This document shows, piece by piece, positions 27,042 to 36,400 of a DNA stretch of 48,712 nucleotides (the first letter of the stretch is position 1; every line of letters starts with the position of its first letter). The DNA is from Nostoc sp. TCL26-01 (lineage in GTDB: Bacteria > Cyanobacteriota > Cyanobacteriia > Cyanobacteriales > Nostocaceae): assembly GCF_013393945.1 (NCBI RefSeq), contig NZ_CP040301.1:1-48712 (forward strand). The letters are read 5' to 3'. Under the pieces are notes generated by a model, which had not been told where the DNA came from, did not search any database, and saw only the letters and a list, made by a program, of their open reading frames with translations. The translations under genes and the position numbers were made by a program.

Positions 27042-28453
27042 AAGAATTTAACGAAAATCTTAGACGTGAGCGCAAGGCATCTACTTTATTAGTAGGTGCA
27101 TTATTAATTGGTGGACTAGCTGCAACTGTGCCATTATTTACTGATTCCATTAAGCATAGCGAAGTTTTATTCTGTAGAGTAAACAGTGATTGCAGAGGGT
27201 CAAGTGTCCGGCGGGGAATTGCGAACATTATTGATAATGAACGCCGTAATCAACTATTTGATATTAATATTCGAGTGCTGAGAGTTTTGCCACCAGAAGA
27301 TAGTACAGCTTACCTATTTGGGATTGGTGGGAGTATTGCCCTACTCGTTGCTTATGCTACCAGTAAATCACTTACCGATAAACAAGAGAAAGCGATTCAT
27401 AGCCAGTTCGCCCTGCTCAAAGTAAAAGCACTGGAGAATGACATAATCACTTCATCCCATCTGGACTTAACAGCATTCTCTAAAGCTCAACAAAGTGAGA
27501 TCACCAAGCAAGCGATCGCCCGTCAGACTTCAGAAACAATTGAGGCTATGAAGTCTCCAGGTGAGATGCAATTAGACCACATCAACGGTCAATTACAGGG
27601 TGAAGTAGCCGTGAAAAACCATGAATTGCAGTTGTCAGAGATGGACAAGGTTATTGCAGATAATAAGTTACACGTTGCCGAAACTAATAAAAAGCTCAGT
27701 AAGTTGTCTAGCTCTCCCCAGGATGACCACTCTTCCTGTACCCAATCCCCCAGTGAACAGCTAAAAGATGCCCTCATAGATGCCCTGAAAAATCATGAAG
27801 ATGGTTATCTGTGGAAAATCATCAATTCACTCAAACCATTGTGGCTGATTGGTAATCAAGGGTCAGGTAAGACTTATACAGCCACAGCGATCGCATTAAT
27901 CAGAAAATACTGCCTTGATGCTCCAATTCATCAATTAATCGACCGTCACGCCACTGGTGACAACGCCGATGTGTGGAAACTTCTCGATGCTACCAGTAAA
28001 GCCGAATCAGAAGATGAAATAAGCCAAGCATTTGAAGATTGCTGTGATAGGTGGCTGCAACGAATTAAAGAAAAACCGACTAAAAAGCAGCAGGTGATTG
28101 TGGATGAATTTACCAACTTAAAGTCATTGTGCGGTGACACGGCTATTCAGTTCTTCAAAATGTCCCTCACCGACACCCGCAAAGCTAAGGAATATTTACT
28201 GGGAATTACTCACAATGCCACTAATGAATCATTCCCAGATGGAACAGCAGCAGCACGTAAATCAGGCACAATTCTATTAGAGAAATTCTCGGCTAATGGT
28301 GAAACACCACTATCTAGGGTAGTTGTCCGTTATGGGCTTGTAGATGAGAACGGCAATAATTTAGAAGACGAGGAACGGACGCTACCAAACTGGTTTCATC
28401 CTGAGCGCATTTACCAGCACTTCAACGGTAAGCCAATCAATTTTGAAGATTAA
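27029..28453 (+). CDS. Membrane-anchored P-loop ATPase, 474 aa
   Basis: Two N-terminal transmembrane segments (about 17-37 ASTLLVGALLIGGLAATVPL; about 95-115 YLFGIGGSIALLVAYATSK), a helical linker (about 150-245), then a P-loop domain: Walker A G275-NQGSGKTYT, Walker B VIVDEF (D359, E360). Start ATG 27029 overlaps the previous gene by 13 bp. The layout of paired membrane helices plus cytosolic ATPase recalls coupling proteins or FtsK/HerA-like motors, but it is shorter and the family cannot be named with certainty. As last gene of the 23.9-28.5 kb operon it probably powers the complex formed by the upstream membrane proteins, possibly in DNA transfer or partition. Confidence 0.75.
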   Translation: MQEIEEFNENLRRERKASTLLVGALLIGGLAATVPLFTDSIKHSEVLFCRVNSDCRGSSVRRGIANIIDNERRNQLFDINIRVLRVLPPEDSTAYLFGIGGSIALLVAYATSKSLTDKQEKAIHSQFALLKVKALENDIITSSHLDLTAFSKAQQSEITKQAIARQTSETIEAMKSPGEMQLDHINGQLQGEVAVKNHELQLSEMDKVIADNKLHVAETNKKLSKLSSSPQDDHSSCTQSPSEQLKDALIDALKNHEDGYLWKIINSLKPLWLIGNQGSGKTYTATAIALIRKYCLDAPIHQLIDRHATGDNADVWKLLDATSKAESEDEISQAFEDCCDRWLQRIKEKPTKKQQVIVDEFTNLKSLCGDTAIQFFKMSLTDTRKAKEYLLGITHNATNESFPDGTAAARKSGTILLEKFSANGETPLSRVVVRYGLVDENGNNLEDEERTLPNWFHPERIYQHFNGKPINFED

Positions 28454-28541
28454 TGTAAATCGCCTAAAGAAAGTGGGGGAGAACGGGTGGTAAGCGGAGT
28501 GTCTGGGGGGGCAGACTGCTGTGGCTGGTCATCGGTTACTC

Positions 28542-28565
28542 TGTGGAAAAACATAATATTCCACA
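28542..28565. promoter_or_regulatory. Inverted repeat directly before the endonuclease start
   Basis: TGTGGAA (28542-28548) and TTCCACA (28559-28565) with a 10-base A/T spacer, ending 3 bp before the ATG at 28569. No other Shine-Dalgarno is visible, so folding could limit endonuclease translation, or it may be an operator. Inference only. Confidence 0.4.
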
Positions 28566-28568
28566 AAT

Positions 28569-29429
28569 ATGACACCCCGTTCAAACCTGCATGGTCGTGT
28601 ATTAGAGTACCTAATAACAGAAGTAATAATTAGAACGCATCCAGGAGTAAACCTAACAGTTAGAGCTAACAATGCTCAACTTAGAGATGCCAGCAAGTTA
28701 ACAGACTTAAATTCATTACTCTTAAATGAACTGACAAGTGCGGCTGATGCACTGCTGCAAAAGTGGCTCAATCCTCAGTTTCAGTTGTCACAGCAACCAT
28801 CAATCACGATAGATCGACTACCGGATCAGAATAAGAATGATGTGACTGACATTCGCCTCACTTCAAAAGCATGGACAGTAAACTTATCACTCAAACATAA
28901 CCATACCGCACTCAGACACCAACGCCCTGGCACAACTCCAGTTCACTGCGGTTACGCTAAAAATGACCCACAGATGCAGCAGTTTAGACAACAATACCGA
29001 GCAACTACACAAGAGTTCATGCAATATATCGGGCAGGCAAAGCTTTTTGCAGAATTACCTCCTGCTTTGATTGAACAGTATTTATATACTCCTGTCTGTA
29101 ATTTGGTGAGTCAATTTATCAATAGCCATGCTTCCATTTGTGCCACTAAGTTATTTCAGTACCTTGTTGGTGATGTGAATTACTACAAAATTATTGTTGA
29201 TACCCACGCCAAAACCCTGACTATTCAGCAGTTTGCACAAATCCAAATGCCTACTAATGTGATAGCAACGGTTAACAGACAGTATGTAAATTTGATTTTT
29301 GATAATGGATGGGAAATTTCTATGCGCTTACATACCGCATCCAGCCAAATAAAAAACTCTCCTAGTTTGAAATTTGATACTAAAGCACTAAAAAATCCGC
29401 TGACTGCTACGATAATTCCTTATGCTTAA
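28569..29429 (+). CDS. Type II restriction endonuclease, HaeIII-like
   Basis: 286 residues. N-terminus NLHGRVLEYLI resembles the start of HaeIII-type enzymes. The catalytic pattern D91VTD94I ... N105LSLK109HNHTALRHQRP (compare D..DI ... GxSxKHNHxAxKHxR) is the HaeIII-family active-site layout, a variant of PD-(D/E)xK. The C-terminal half is probably recognition. It overlaps the adenine methylase gene by 8 bp (ATGCTTAA), typical of restriction-modification operons. The methylase partner being a Dam-type adenine enzyme rather than a cytosine enzyme means the target site need not be GGCC; specificity is unknown. Confidence 0.75.
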   Translation: MTPRSNLHGRVLEYLITEVIIRTHPGVNLTVRANNAQLRDASKLTDLNSLLLNELTSAADALLQKWLNPQFQLSQQPSITIDRLPDQNKNDVTDIRLTSKAWTVNLSLKHNHTALRHQRPGTTPVHCGYAKNDPQMQQFRQQYRATTQEFMQYIGQAKLFAELPPALIEQYLYTPVCNLVSQFINSHASICATKLFQYLVGDVNYYKIIVDTHAKTLTIQQFAQIQMPTNVIATVNRQYVNLIFDNGWEISMRLHTASSQIKNSPSLKFDTKALKNPLTATIIPYA

Positions 29430-30264
29430 AAGTCCATTACGTTATCCCGGTGGTAAACAAAAGGCAATTCCTCAAATTGCTCACTACCTACCTCCTAAAT
29501 TTAAGGAGTTCCGCGAACCTTTTGTTGGCGGAGGTTCTGTATTTTTTCATGTTTCACAGAAGTATCACTATATGCCTTGCTGGGTTAATGATCTCAACCC
29601 AGAACTGTATTACTTCTGGCTCATGGTCAAAACTAATCTACCAGAGTTAGTTGAGTCTGTCTGGAAAGTAAAAAAACAGACAACAGATGGACGTGCCTTG
29701 TTTAAATCTCTCGCCGCCGCAGATACAAGTACCATGAGTCCACTTGAGCGGGCTGTGCGGTTCTTTGTTCTTAACCGGATTACCTTTTCGGGAACGATTG
29801 AGAGTGGCGGTTATAGTAGTGCTTCTTTCAAAAGTCGGTTTACAGACTCTTCGATTGAGCGGTTAGCAGCCTTGGATGGTTGTTTTATTAATACCCGTGT
29901 GACTAACTTAGATTACAGCACCCTACTTACTGAACCAGGGGATGATGTATTTATCTTTCTAGATCCACCTTATCTCAGCAAGACTCAATCTAAGCTTTAT
30001 GGTAAGAAAGGTGATCTGCATACCTGTTTTGACCATTCTCGCTTTGCCAAGCTGATGGCGGAATGTTCACATAAATGGTTGATCACTTACGATAATTGTG
30101 AACAAGTGCGGCGTAACTTTGCCTTTGCCTACATTTATGAATGGGAGTTGCAATACGGGATGAACAACTACAAACAGCAGAAGGCAGACAAAGGCAAGGA
30201 GCTGTTCATCACTAACTATCCTGTTGAATCATACATTTTGCCTACAATTATGGAAGTTGTATAA
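29422..30264 (+). CDS. Dam-family DNA N6-adenine methyltransferase
   Basis: 280 residues. D12-class layout: LRYPGGKQKAIPQIAHYLP at the N-terminus, F34VGGGSVFF (SAM-binding motif I), and catalytic D181PPY184 in FIFLDPPYLSKTQ. The central helical region (about 80-150) and C-terminal WLITYDN fit Dam. It overlaps the endonuclease gene by 8 bp, so it is the protective methylase of that system. GATC is the usual Dam target but specificity cannot be read here. HIP1 sites contain GATC. Confidence 0.88.
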   Translation: MLKSPLRYPGGKQKAIPQIAHYLPPKFKEFREPFVGGGSVFFHVSQKYHYMPCWVNDLNPELYYFWLMVKTNLPELVESVWKVKKQTTDGRALFKSLAAADTSTMSPLERAVRFFVLNRITFSGTIESGGYSSASFKSRFTDSSIERLAALDGCFINTRVTNLDYSTLLTEPGDDVFIFLDPPYLSKTQSKLYGKKGDLHTCFDHSRFAKLMAECSHKWLITYDNCEQVRRNFAFAYIYEWELQYGMNNYKQQKADKGKELFITNYPVESYILPTIMEVV

Positions 30265-30422
30265 AAAGTTTAGAACTAGCGGTGATTTAAGTTAGTGGTT
30301 TGGTTTTTTTGCTGTATATTATATTACCTTCTACAGTTACAGAAATATCGTGGATGAATATATGTGGTCATAATAAAAATATTGTAATAATATTAACTTA
30401 ATTTTTACTGAGTTAATAGATT

Positions 30423-31499
30423 ATGACCATTGATATTTATGCCTTTTACAACAATAAAGGCGGTGTAGGTAAAACAACACTTTGTTTTAACGCTGCAACG
30501 CTTTATGCCAAAAATAATCCAAATACCCAAGTGTTAGTTATTGATATGTGTCCTCAAGCTAATATCTCTCAATTTTTGTTAGGAGGAGGGAGAGTCGGAT
30601 ATCAAATAAATCAAAGGTTGCAATCATCATCAACTAGAAAAAATATAGTTGGGTTTATGGATTGGCTTCTCAAGGGAAATTCAAATTTCCGAAGACTTAA
30701 TACTTCATATCAAGTTGGTGTTCATCCTTTTAATAAAAAAATATCATCTAATCTATATCTAATAGCTGGAGATTCATTTTTAGAATCACTTTCATTGGCT
30801 TTAAACTATGCTGTAATTAATCCCGCAAATATAAGAGCATGGTCAGAATATATGACAGCAATAAGAAGGTTATGTGAATATGAATTTAATAGTGAGAAAT
30901 ACAATAATATAGTTGTTTTTATTGATTGTAATCCTAGCTTTTCTATATATACACAGATGGCTTTAGTTTCCTCAGATAAGATTGTCATTCCCATGATGGC
31001 AGATTTTAGCTCACTTGAAGGAATAAAAAGTCTTTTTATGCTACTCTATGGACAATATCAATCTGCTGCTTTAAAGCAGTATGCTGATGATATAATTACT
31101 TTTAATAAGCAAATAGATAGCTTTAACCTAGAGTTGCCAAAAATTTACGAGTTTGTTTTTAATAACTATACAATTAAAGATGGAGTGGCAACAGCATTTG
31201 ATTCTATTAGGACAGAGTTAATTGAATTTTGTTACGATCAATTTAGAAAATTTCCAAAATTATTTGCACCTTGTCAAAAAGAACCCACCTCTATGACTGA
31301 ATGGGAAAATTTTTATGTTTCAAACATAAAAGACTTTCATACTTCAGGTAAAGTGTCATCATCTCTTGGAATACCTATGTTTAGTCTTCCAAACCAGTCT
31401 AAATATAAAATGCCAGATGGAACAGAAGTAAATCTTCCCAGTGGAAACTATGAAAAAGCTTTGGAAGATATAGAATATTTTGTCAATAAGATAAAGTAA
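30423..31499 (+). CDS. Orphan ParA/MinD-like ATPase, 358 aa
   Basis: Deviant Walker A at the N-terminus, FYNNKGGVGKTTL; the Walker A' site reads IDMCPQAN instead of DxDPQ; Walker B-like VVFIDCNPSFSIYTQMAL. Longer than plasmid ParA of type Ib and without an adjacent ParB or RHH gene. Gene and leader are markedly more A/T-rich than the neighbours, suggesting separate acquisition. ParA-like ATPases occur both in partition and, as lone genes, in defence islands; its place between the restriction-modification pair and the pPIWI-RE island makes either possible. Confidence 0.8.
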   Translation: MTIDIYAFYNNKGGVGKTTLCFNAATLYAKNNPNTQVLVIDMCPQANISQFLLGGGRVGYQINQRLQSSSTRKNIVGFMDWLLKGNSNFRRLNTSYQVGVHPFNKKISSNLYLIAGDSFLESLSLALNYAVINPANIRAWSEYMTAIRRLCEYEFNSEKYNNIVVFIDCNPSFSIYTQMALVSSDKIVIPMMADFSSLEGIKSLFMLLYGQYQSAALKQYADDIITFNKQIDSFNLELPKIYEFVFNNYTIKDGVATAFDSIRTELIEFCYDQFRKFPKLFAPCQKEPTSMTEWENFYVSNIKDFHTSGKVSSSLGIPMFSLPNQSKYKMPDGTEVNLPSGNYEKALEDIEYFVNKIK

Positions 31500-31534
31500 T
31501 TTTTCTGAATATTCAGTTTTCTTACAAACGGACA

Positions 31535-31594
31535 AAAGGCTACTTTTTGTCTGAAATCAGATTACTTCCTGGCTTGAGCATCCAAGTAGCCTTT
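31535..31594. terminator. Inverted repeat 3' of the ParA-like gene
   Basis: AAAGGCTACTT (31535-31545) and AAGTAGCCTTT (31584-31594), perfect 11-bp arms with a 38-base loop, between the convergent ParA-like and two-repeat genes. Possibly a bidirectional terminator; the loop is long. Confidence 0.4.
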
Positions 31595-31634
31595 AAATCG
31601 CTATGGAGCGATCGCAAGTGAAGGCGGAATTGAA

Positions 31635-31895
31635 TTAATATGCCCTTTGAGAGAGGACAGAACCTGCCAACTCTTTGTCAATGTCAGTAGAGAAGTGACT
31701 GGCAAGAACCTTACTAGCAAGACTTGCCATTTCTGCGCTAGTTCTGCGTTGACCATAACCTCTAGGGTCTGAAGGTGCTGCCTGAGACAAAACAGATGCA
31801 GCAAGCTGCTTTGATGTAGCACTAGAACGTGGATCGTTAAGGATAACAGAAGCTAAAGAAGCCATTTCTGCGCTAGTACGGCGATTTTGGGGCAT
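31635..31895 (-). CDS. Small two-repeat protein, 86 aa
   Basis: Built from two ~40-residue repeats: RRTSAEMASLAS(V/K) ... VL ... (K)(Q/E)LAASVLSQ at about 5-43 and 50-84; the second copy differs modestly. Each repeat is two short helices. The pattern RRTSxEMASLAxxVL...LAxSxLSQ is seen in small proteins of cyanobacteria and phages, as far as I recall, but no function is known to me. It stands alone on the minus strand between the ParA-like gene and the pPIWI-RE island. Confidence 0.65.
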   Translation of the reverse strand: MPQNRRTSAEMASLASVILNDPRSSATSKQLAASVLSQAAPSDPRGYGQRRTSAEMASLASKVLASHFSTDIDKELAGSVLSQRAY

Positions 31896-32100
31896 ATAGA
31901 TTATTTAGTAAATTTGTACCAGTCAAAGATAACAGACTGTATTCAATGCGGCAAGCTGAGGGTGCGATCGCGAATATTTAAGAGATAGGACTTACGCAGC
32001 GCGCTTCAGAAGGATAAGGAGTGCATCAAGGTTTTTTTGAAGAACCAGAAGCCTTTATATATAAGTTATCCAACCCCACTTCTGGATATTATCATATTTG

Positions 32101-32142
32101 CTTGCATAGGCTTGCATAGGTAAAGCTAAATAATGCTATAGT
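32101..32142 (+). promoter_or_regulatory. Candidate promoter/operator of the pPIWI-RE operon
   Basis: CTTGCATAGG is repeated in tandem (32101-32120); TTGCAT could be a -35 element with TATAGT (32137-32142) as -10 at 19-bp spacing. The tandem decamer could be an operator for the HTH domain of the first protein. Position-based inference. Confidence 0.35.
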
Positions 32143-32168
32143 GAAAAACAAGAATTGAGGAAAAACCA

Positions 32169-33437
32169 ATTTCAGAGTATGTCAGCCCAAAAGAGGCAGC
32201 ACGACGACTGGGAGTAAGCGTAGACTCCTTGAGACGATGGGAAGCTGCGGGCAAAATTAAGGCAATCCGAACCCCATCTGGGCAGAGAAGATTTGACATT
32301 AACTCCTACGTGCCAGGCGATAAACCTGATACAAAGCCAAAGGCAAGCTCAAAAAATGTCAAGACAACAGATGAACCAACCCTGCGTCAGATAGCTAAGG
32401 GAATAGTTCAGTATGCACAACAAATGCAAAAGCTAAAACTTTTCCCTTACCCAGCAGTTTTGCAACTGGGAGTAGAAAAATTACAAGCTAATTGTGTAAT
32501 GCAAAGTAAAACCCAACCTCAAGGGGTTCCAGATTTCCTCAGTAACTGGGCGGAACATCCTATTAGAGATTGGACTATTGAAATTAACTGTCCAGAAGAG
32601 TGGAAAGATGTTCAATTTGTTGAAGACCAAAAGCCTAGTGGTTTTTGTATTGAGTTAGATGGGTCATATATTAACGAAGCCGAGCGAATTCAAAAAGAGG
32701 TGATGGAAGAAGTTTTTAGAAAATCTGCACAAGACCCAAACTTATATATAGAGTTTCGCCGTTTACTTGTTAGCAACCCTGTGATCACAAAAGGAGAGCG
32801 AGATGTAAAAGCAGTTCTGCAACTCAAGCCATTACAAAAGGTCTTAGAAGATAGTTATGAAGAAGCTCCAGCTTCTTACAAAAAACAGGGGAAGTTTTAT
32901 TGCTGTGGTCACTGTAGCGGGTTAATGCATCGGACTGTGGACAATCAATTAAAGTGTGAAAACAAACACTGTGCTAAACAAAAAAAAGCTCCAGTTCCTT
33001 TTGAATGTGATAAAGATGACCAAGTTTTATGGCTGAAAAAAGGGCTGCGATATTTTATTCATCGACCAGGGTATGCAGAACTAAGAATAGAAAAACGTAT
33101 GAGGGAGTTAGGATTAGAAGTAACTCTCTATCCAGATTTTGATAAATACGACCTGCATATTGTCTTTCCTGATAAAACAGTCTGGGCAGTTGACGTAAAG
33201 TTTTGGGAATCTGCATATAACTTAGCTAAGAAGGTTAACGAGCCTATTCCTAGACTTCCCCATCAGCCATACCACGAAGCATTTTTTGTATTTGCTGATG
33301 AAATTAGAGAGTATGGAGACGAGTATATTCAAGAGTTTATAAATCACTGTCCAGTTAAATTAAAAAAGTCTCAGGCAATGTTTGAAGGGACTTTTATAAA
33401 AGCAGTTGAGAAAAAATTAAAAATTTGTCAATTATGA
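32169..33437 (+). CDS. pPIWI-RE-associated REase with IS607-like HTH
   Basis: 422 residues if started at ATT 32169 (M-SEYVSPKEAARRLGVSVD). That ATT is preceded by GAGG at 32157-32160 (8-base gap), no in-frame ATG/GTG exists upstream, and the conserved HTH would be cut by the first regular start (TTG 32229). Residues 1-47 are a MerR-type HTH like that of IS607 recombinases (SLRRWEAAGKIKAIRTPSGQ). A zinc ribbon follows (C246-x2-C249 ... C263-x4-C268). The C-terminal REase fold has GYAELRIEKRM, D328 and WAVD342VK344. The family is the REase of pPIWI-RE three-gene islands, predicted to cleave DNA. It overlaps the helicase gene by 4 bp (ATGA). Confidence 0.8.
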   Translation: MSEYVSPKEAARRLGVSVDSLRRWEAAGKIKAIRTPSGQRRFDINSYVPGDKPDTKPKASSKNVKTTDEPTLRQIAKGIVQYAQQMQKLKLFPYPAVLQLGVEKLQANCVMQSKTQPQGVPDFLSNWAEHPIRDWTIEINCPEEWKDVQFVEDQKPSGFCIELDGSYINEAERIQKEVMEEVFRKSAQDPNLYIEFRRLLVSNPVITKGERDVKAVLQLKPLQKVLEDSYEEAPASYKKQGKFYCCGHCSGLMHRTVDNQLKCENKHCAKQKKAPVPFECDKDDQVLWLKKGLRYFIHRPGYAELRIEKRMRELGLEVTLYPDFDKYDLHIVFPDKTVWAVDVKFWESAYNLAKKVNEPIPRLPHQPYHEAFFVFADEIREYGDEYIQEFINHCPVKLKKSQAMFEGTFIKAVEKKLKICQL

Positions 33438-36400
33438 GAAATACAAAAGAATGGCGGACTCGACTAATCAAAGAAGGATTAGACGAGAATTTATGTGATG
33501 TAGAGTTAGGACTGTACTTATTAAGTTCTTTAGTTCCTAATGCTCCCGCAAGTAGTCTATGGGTATTGCTGACTGGTTATCCTTTCTCTATTCCAGAATC
33601 CAAAAGCTGGAGTCAGTTGCAACATAAAATGTATGCCTCTGGGCGTTATCTATTAACAGAGTATAGAAGACCTTATGTATGGTCAGAAGCACTGAATAAT
33701 TATCGTAATTTGGCCACAGACCAGCGGGGCTATGAAGTATCTGAATCTTTAAAAGAGTTTAAAATCAATAGCAATATAACAATTGCCAATTTTAGATTTG
33801 ACGTATATGCCAAAACATTAAAAAATCCTATCCCATTATATAAAAGACGCGAAATAAAATGGGCAGAAGCTGACCAGACATATAAGTGTGAAGTAAATGG
33901 AATCATAGAAACAATTACAATCCCTTCTGCTCTTGTAAAGTCTCCGCCAAACGGACACAATTTAAGTGGTAAATCCCTACGAGAGCCACTTTGTATAACT
34001 TGGATAGAGCTAGAAGATACCGCAGCATGGATGGATAGACAATGTAGTAAGCGGGGGCTAAAATCCCACTGGAAAACATGGATAAAGAATGTCAAATTAC
34101 AGGTTTTTAATGATAATGATTGTTTAGTCCAAGTTGAAGCTCTAACCATCAACAAGATGATGCATCTAGTAGGGATGGTATCATCAGGCAAATCCAACTT
34201 AATGAAAGTCCTGGCAGTTTGGGCAGCAAGAAAAAGATTACACATCACGTTAATCGTAGGAGATATCCTTCAAATTTTTGAATTGGCTAAGACTTTTGCT
34301 GATGTAGGAGTAACCGATGTTGCCCCCATTTTAGGAAATTCAAACAGAAAGAGTCATATTAATCGATTACATCAAGCTGTTTATAATAACCATCCTGAAG
34401 AACCATTCAATCAAGCACATCCCGGCTTTAAATGGATAAGTAATAATTGCTTGTTGAGCGGTCTGGTTAACCCTGAAATGTCAAAACCGTTTGAAATAGG
34501 CAAACAACCTTGTCTCTCTCTACAACTTATTAAAAAATCAGAATCAACAGACCTAGAAAATAATGAGGCAGATGATAAACAGTCAGAGTCACGAAAAGTG
34601 AAAATGGCTTGTCCTGCTTACAGCGTATGCTCTTACCATCAAAAGGAACGAGATTTAGTAAAAGGTTCCATCTGGATTGCTACACCGGGAAGTCTAATTT
34701 ATAGTAGGTTGCCACAGCAGATAAATCAAGAAAGCTTACTTTATACTGAGTTGGTCTGGAGGCGTAGTGACTTAGTAATTGTGGATGAAGTAGACCAATA
34801 TCAAGCTTATCTAGATAAGGCATTTAGCCCAGAGCAAACATTACGCCGACCAACAAGAGATGCTTGGTTAGATGAAGTTTTGCAAAAGGTTGAAGCTGAA
34901 TTGGTACGTCAAAATTCTCAACCACTTAGCAAAAAAATCGTCAGCGATTGGTGGGATGCTTCTCAACAAGCTAAACGAGTCACAGACCAAATTTATTGGA
35001 TGTTAGGAGGGGACTATCCTGAATTATCTCAATGGCAAAATAGTAAAAAATATTTTACAGATTGGTTGCTATTGCGAGAAGTTGCTATTGATTTAGCCGG
35101 AACAGAAAATGCCGAGAATTTAATGAAGGATATATTTGAACCTTATATAAATAATCTAGACAATGACAAGGATTTACTTTTTACCCTCACTCATAAAGCC
35201 ATTGGTAAGAAAAATTCCCTTATTGAGTGGGTCAAGAAACAAGCCACTATTCCTTTAGAACCACAGAAGATTCAAGAAATTGCCGTTAAATTAGAGTTTG
35301 CATTATTAGTCTGCGTTCTACAAAACAAACTTTACTTTATGATGCGTCACTGGAGGCAAGTACAAGATACCCTCAAACTAGAAGCAGAAGATTCAATGTG
35401 GTTTCAAGCACCACCCGCAGACTACAACGCAATAATTCCCGCGATGCCAATGGGAAATCAGTTGGCATTCCAGTATCACAAATCTTATAAAGAACAGTTA
35501 GGAAGTCTGCGGTTTTTTCGTTGTACGGGTGTTGGTCGTTGGTCACTTCTACATTTCAATGATTTGTTCGCCAGTGACAACATAGCAAGTCCGCATATAT
35601 TGCTGATGTCAGGAACAAGTTGGGCGGGTAAATCTCCGGCATACCACGTTGATGTACCAGTAACCGGAGTCCTGTCACCAAATACTAATAAGGGATTTTC
35701 AATCTCCTCTGAGTTTTTACCGTTATACGATGAGCAAAATCGACCAATCTTTGTATCAGGAACAGGGGATAAAAAACAGAAGAACTTGGAGAAAATTGTC
35801 ACGAAGTTAGTAGAGGAAGAATATTTAGAACAGAAACTAATAGACCTTAAAGGACGAAAAATACTGTTGGTAGTTAATAGCTATGAACAAGTAAAAATAG
35901 TCCACGAACATTTAGTTCGTCTAGGGTGGGGAAATCGAGTTATAGCTTTAACAAGAGATGATAATAAATCTGAATGGCTAGATGATGATTCAGAGAATGA
36001 AAGTCATAACACATTGCAAAGAGGACGAGTATCTGAGTTTGCCAATAAACCTGACAAGGTAATTCTAATAGCCCCGCTAAAAGCGATAGAGCGTGGTCAC
36101 AATATTGTTGATGAGAAAGGAATGGCAGTAATTGGGGCAGCTTACTTCTTGGTTTTACCACACCCAAGTCCTGATGACCTCAGCTATGCAATTCACTCCA
36201 TAAATCGTTGGGCAATTGAAAATTACAAAACATTTGAGGAAGAAAATCTGGAAGACTTAGGTAATAATTTTCGAGACACAGCTTATCGTCAATGGTTGCG
36301 GTTGCTACACCTACCAGTAAGGCTAAGAACTCTTGATGAGAAAAACTTACCTGCTATGCATTGGGATATTGCTGTTTCACTTTGGCAGGTAGTAGGTCGG

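Noticed and set aside
31990..32020. AGGACTTACGCAGC as the end of an insertion sequence
   Set aside because: The word is common at cyanobacterial IS ends, but no inverse copy or transposase was found near it.
33730..34248. 172-codon antisense frame within the helicase gene
   Set aside because: No protein-like motif and no ribosome-binding site; the plus-strand helicase motifs explain the sequence.
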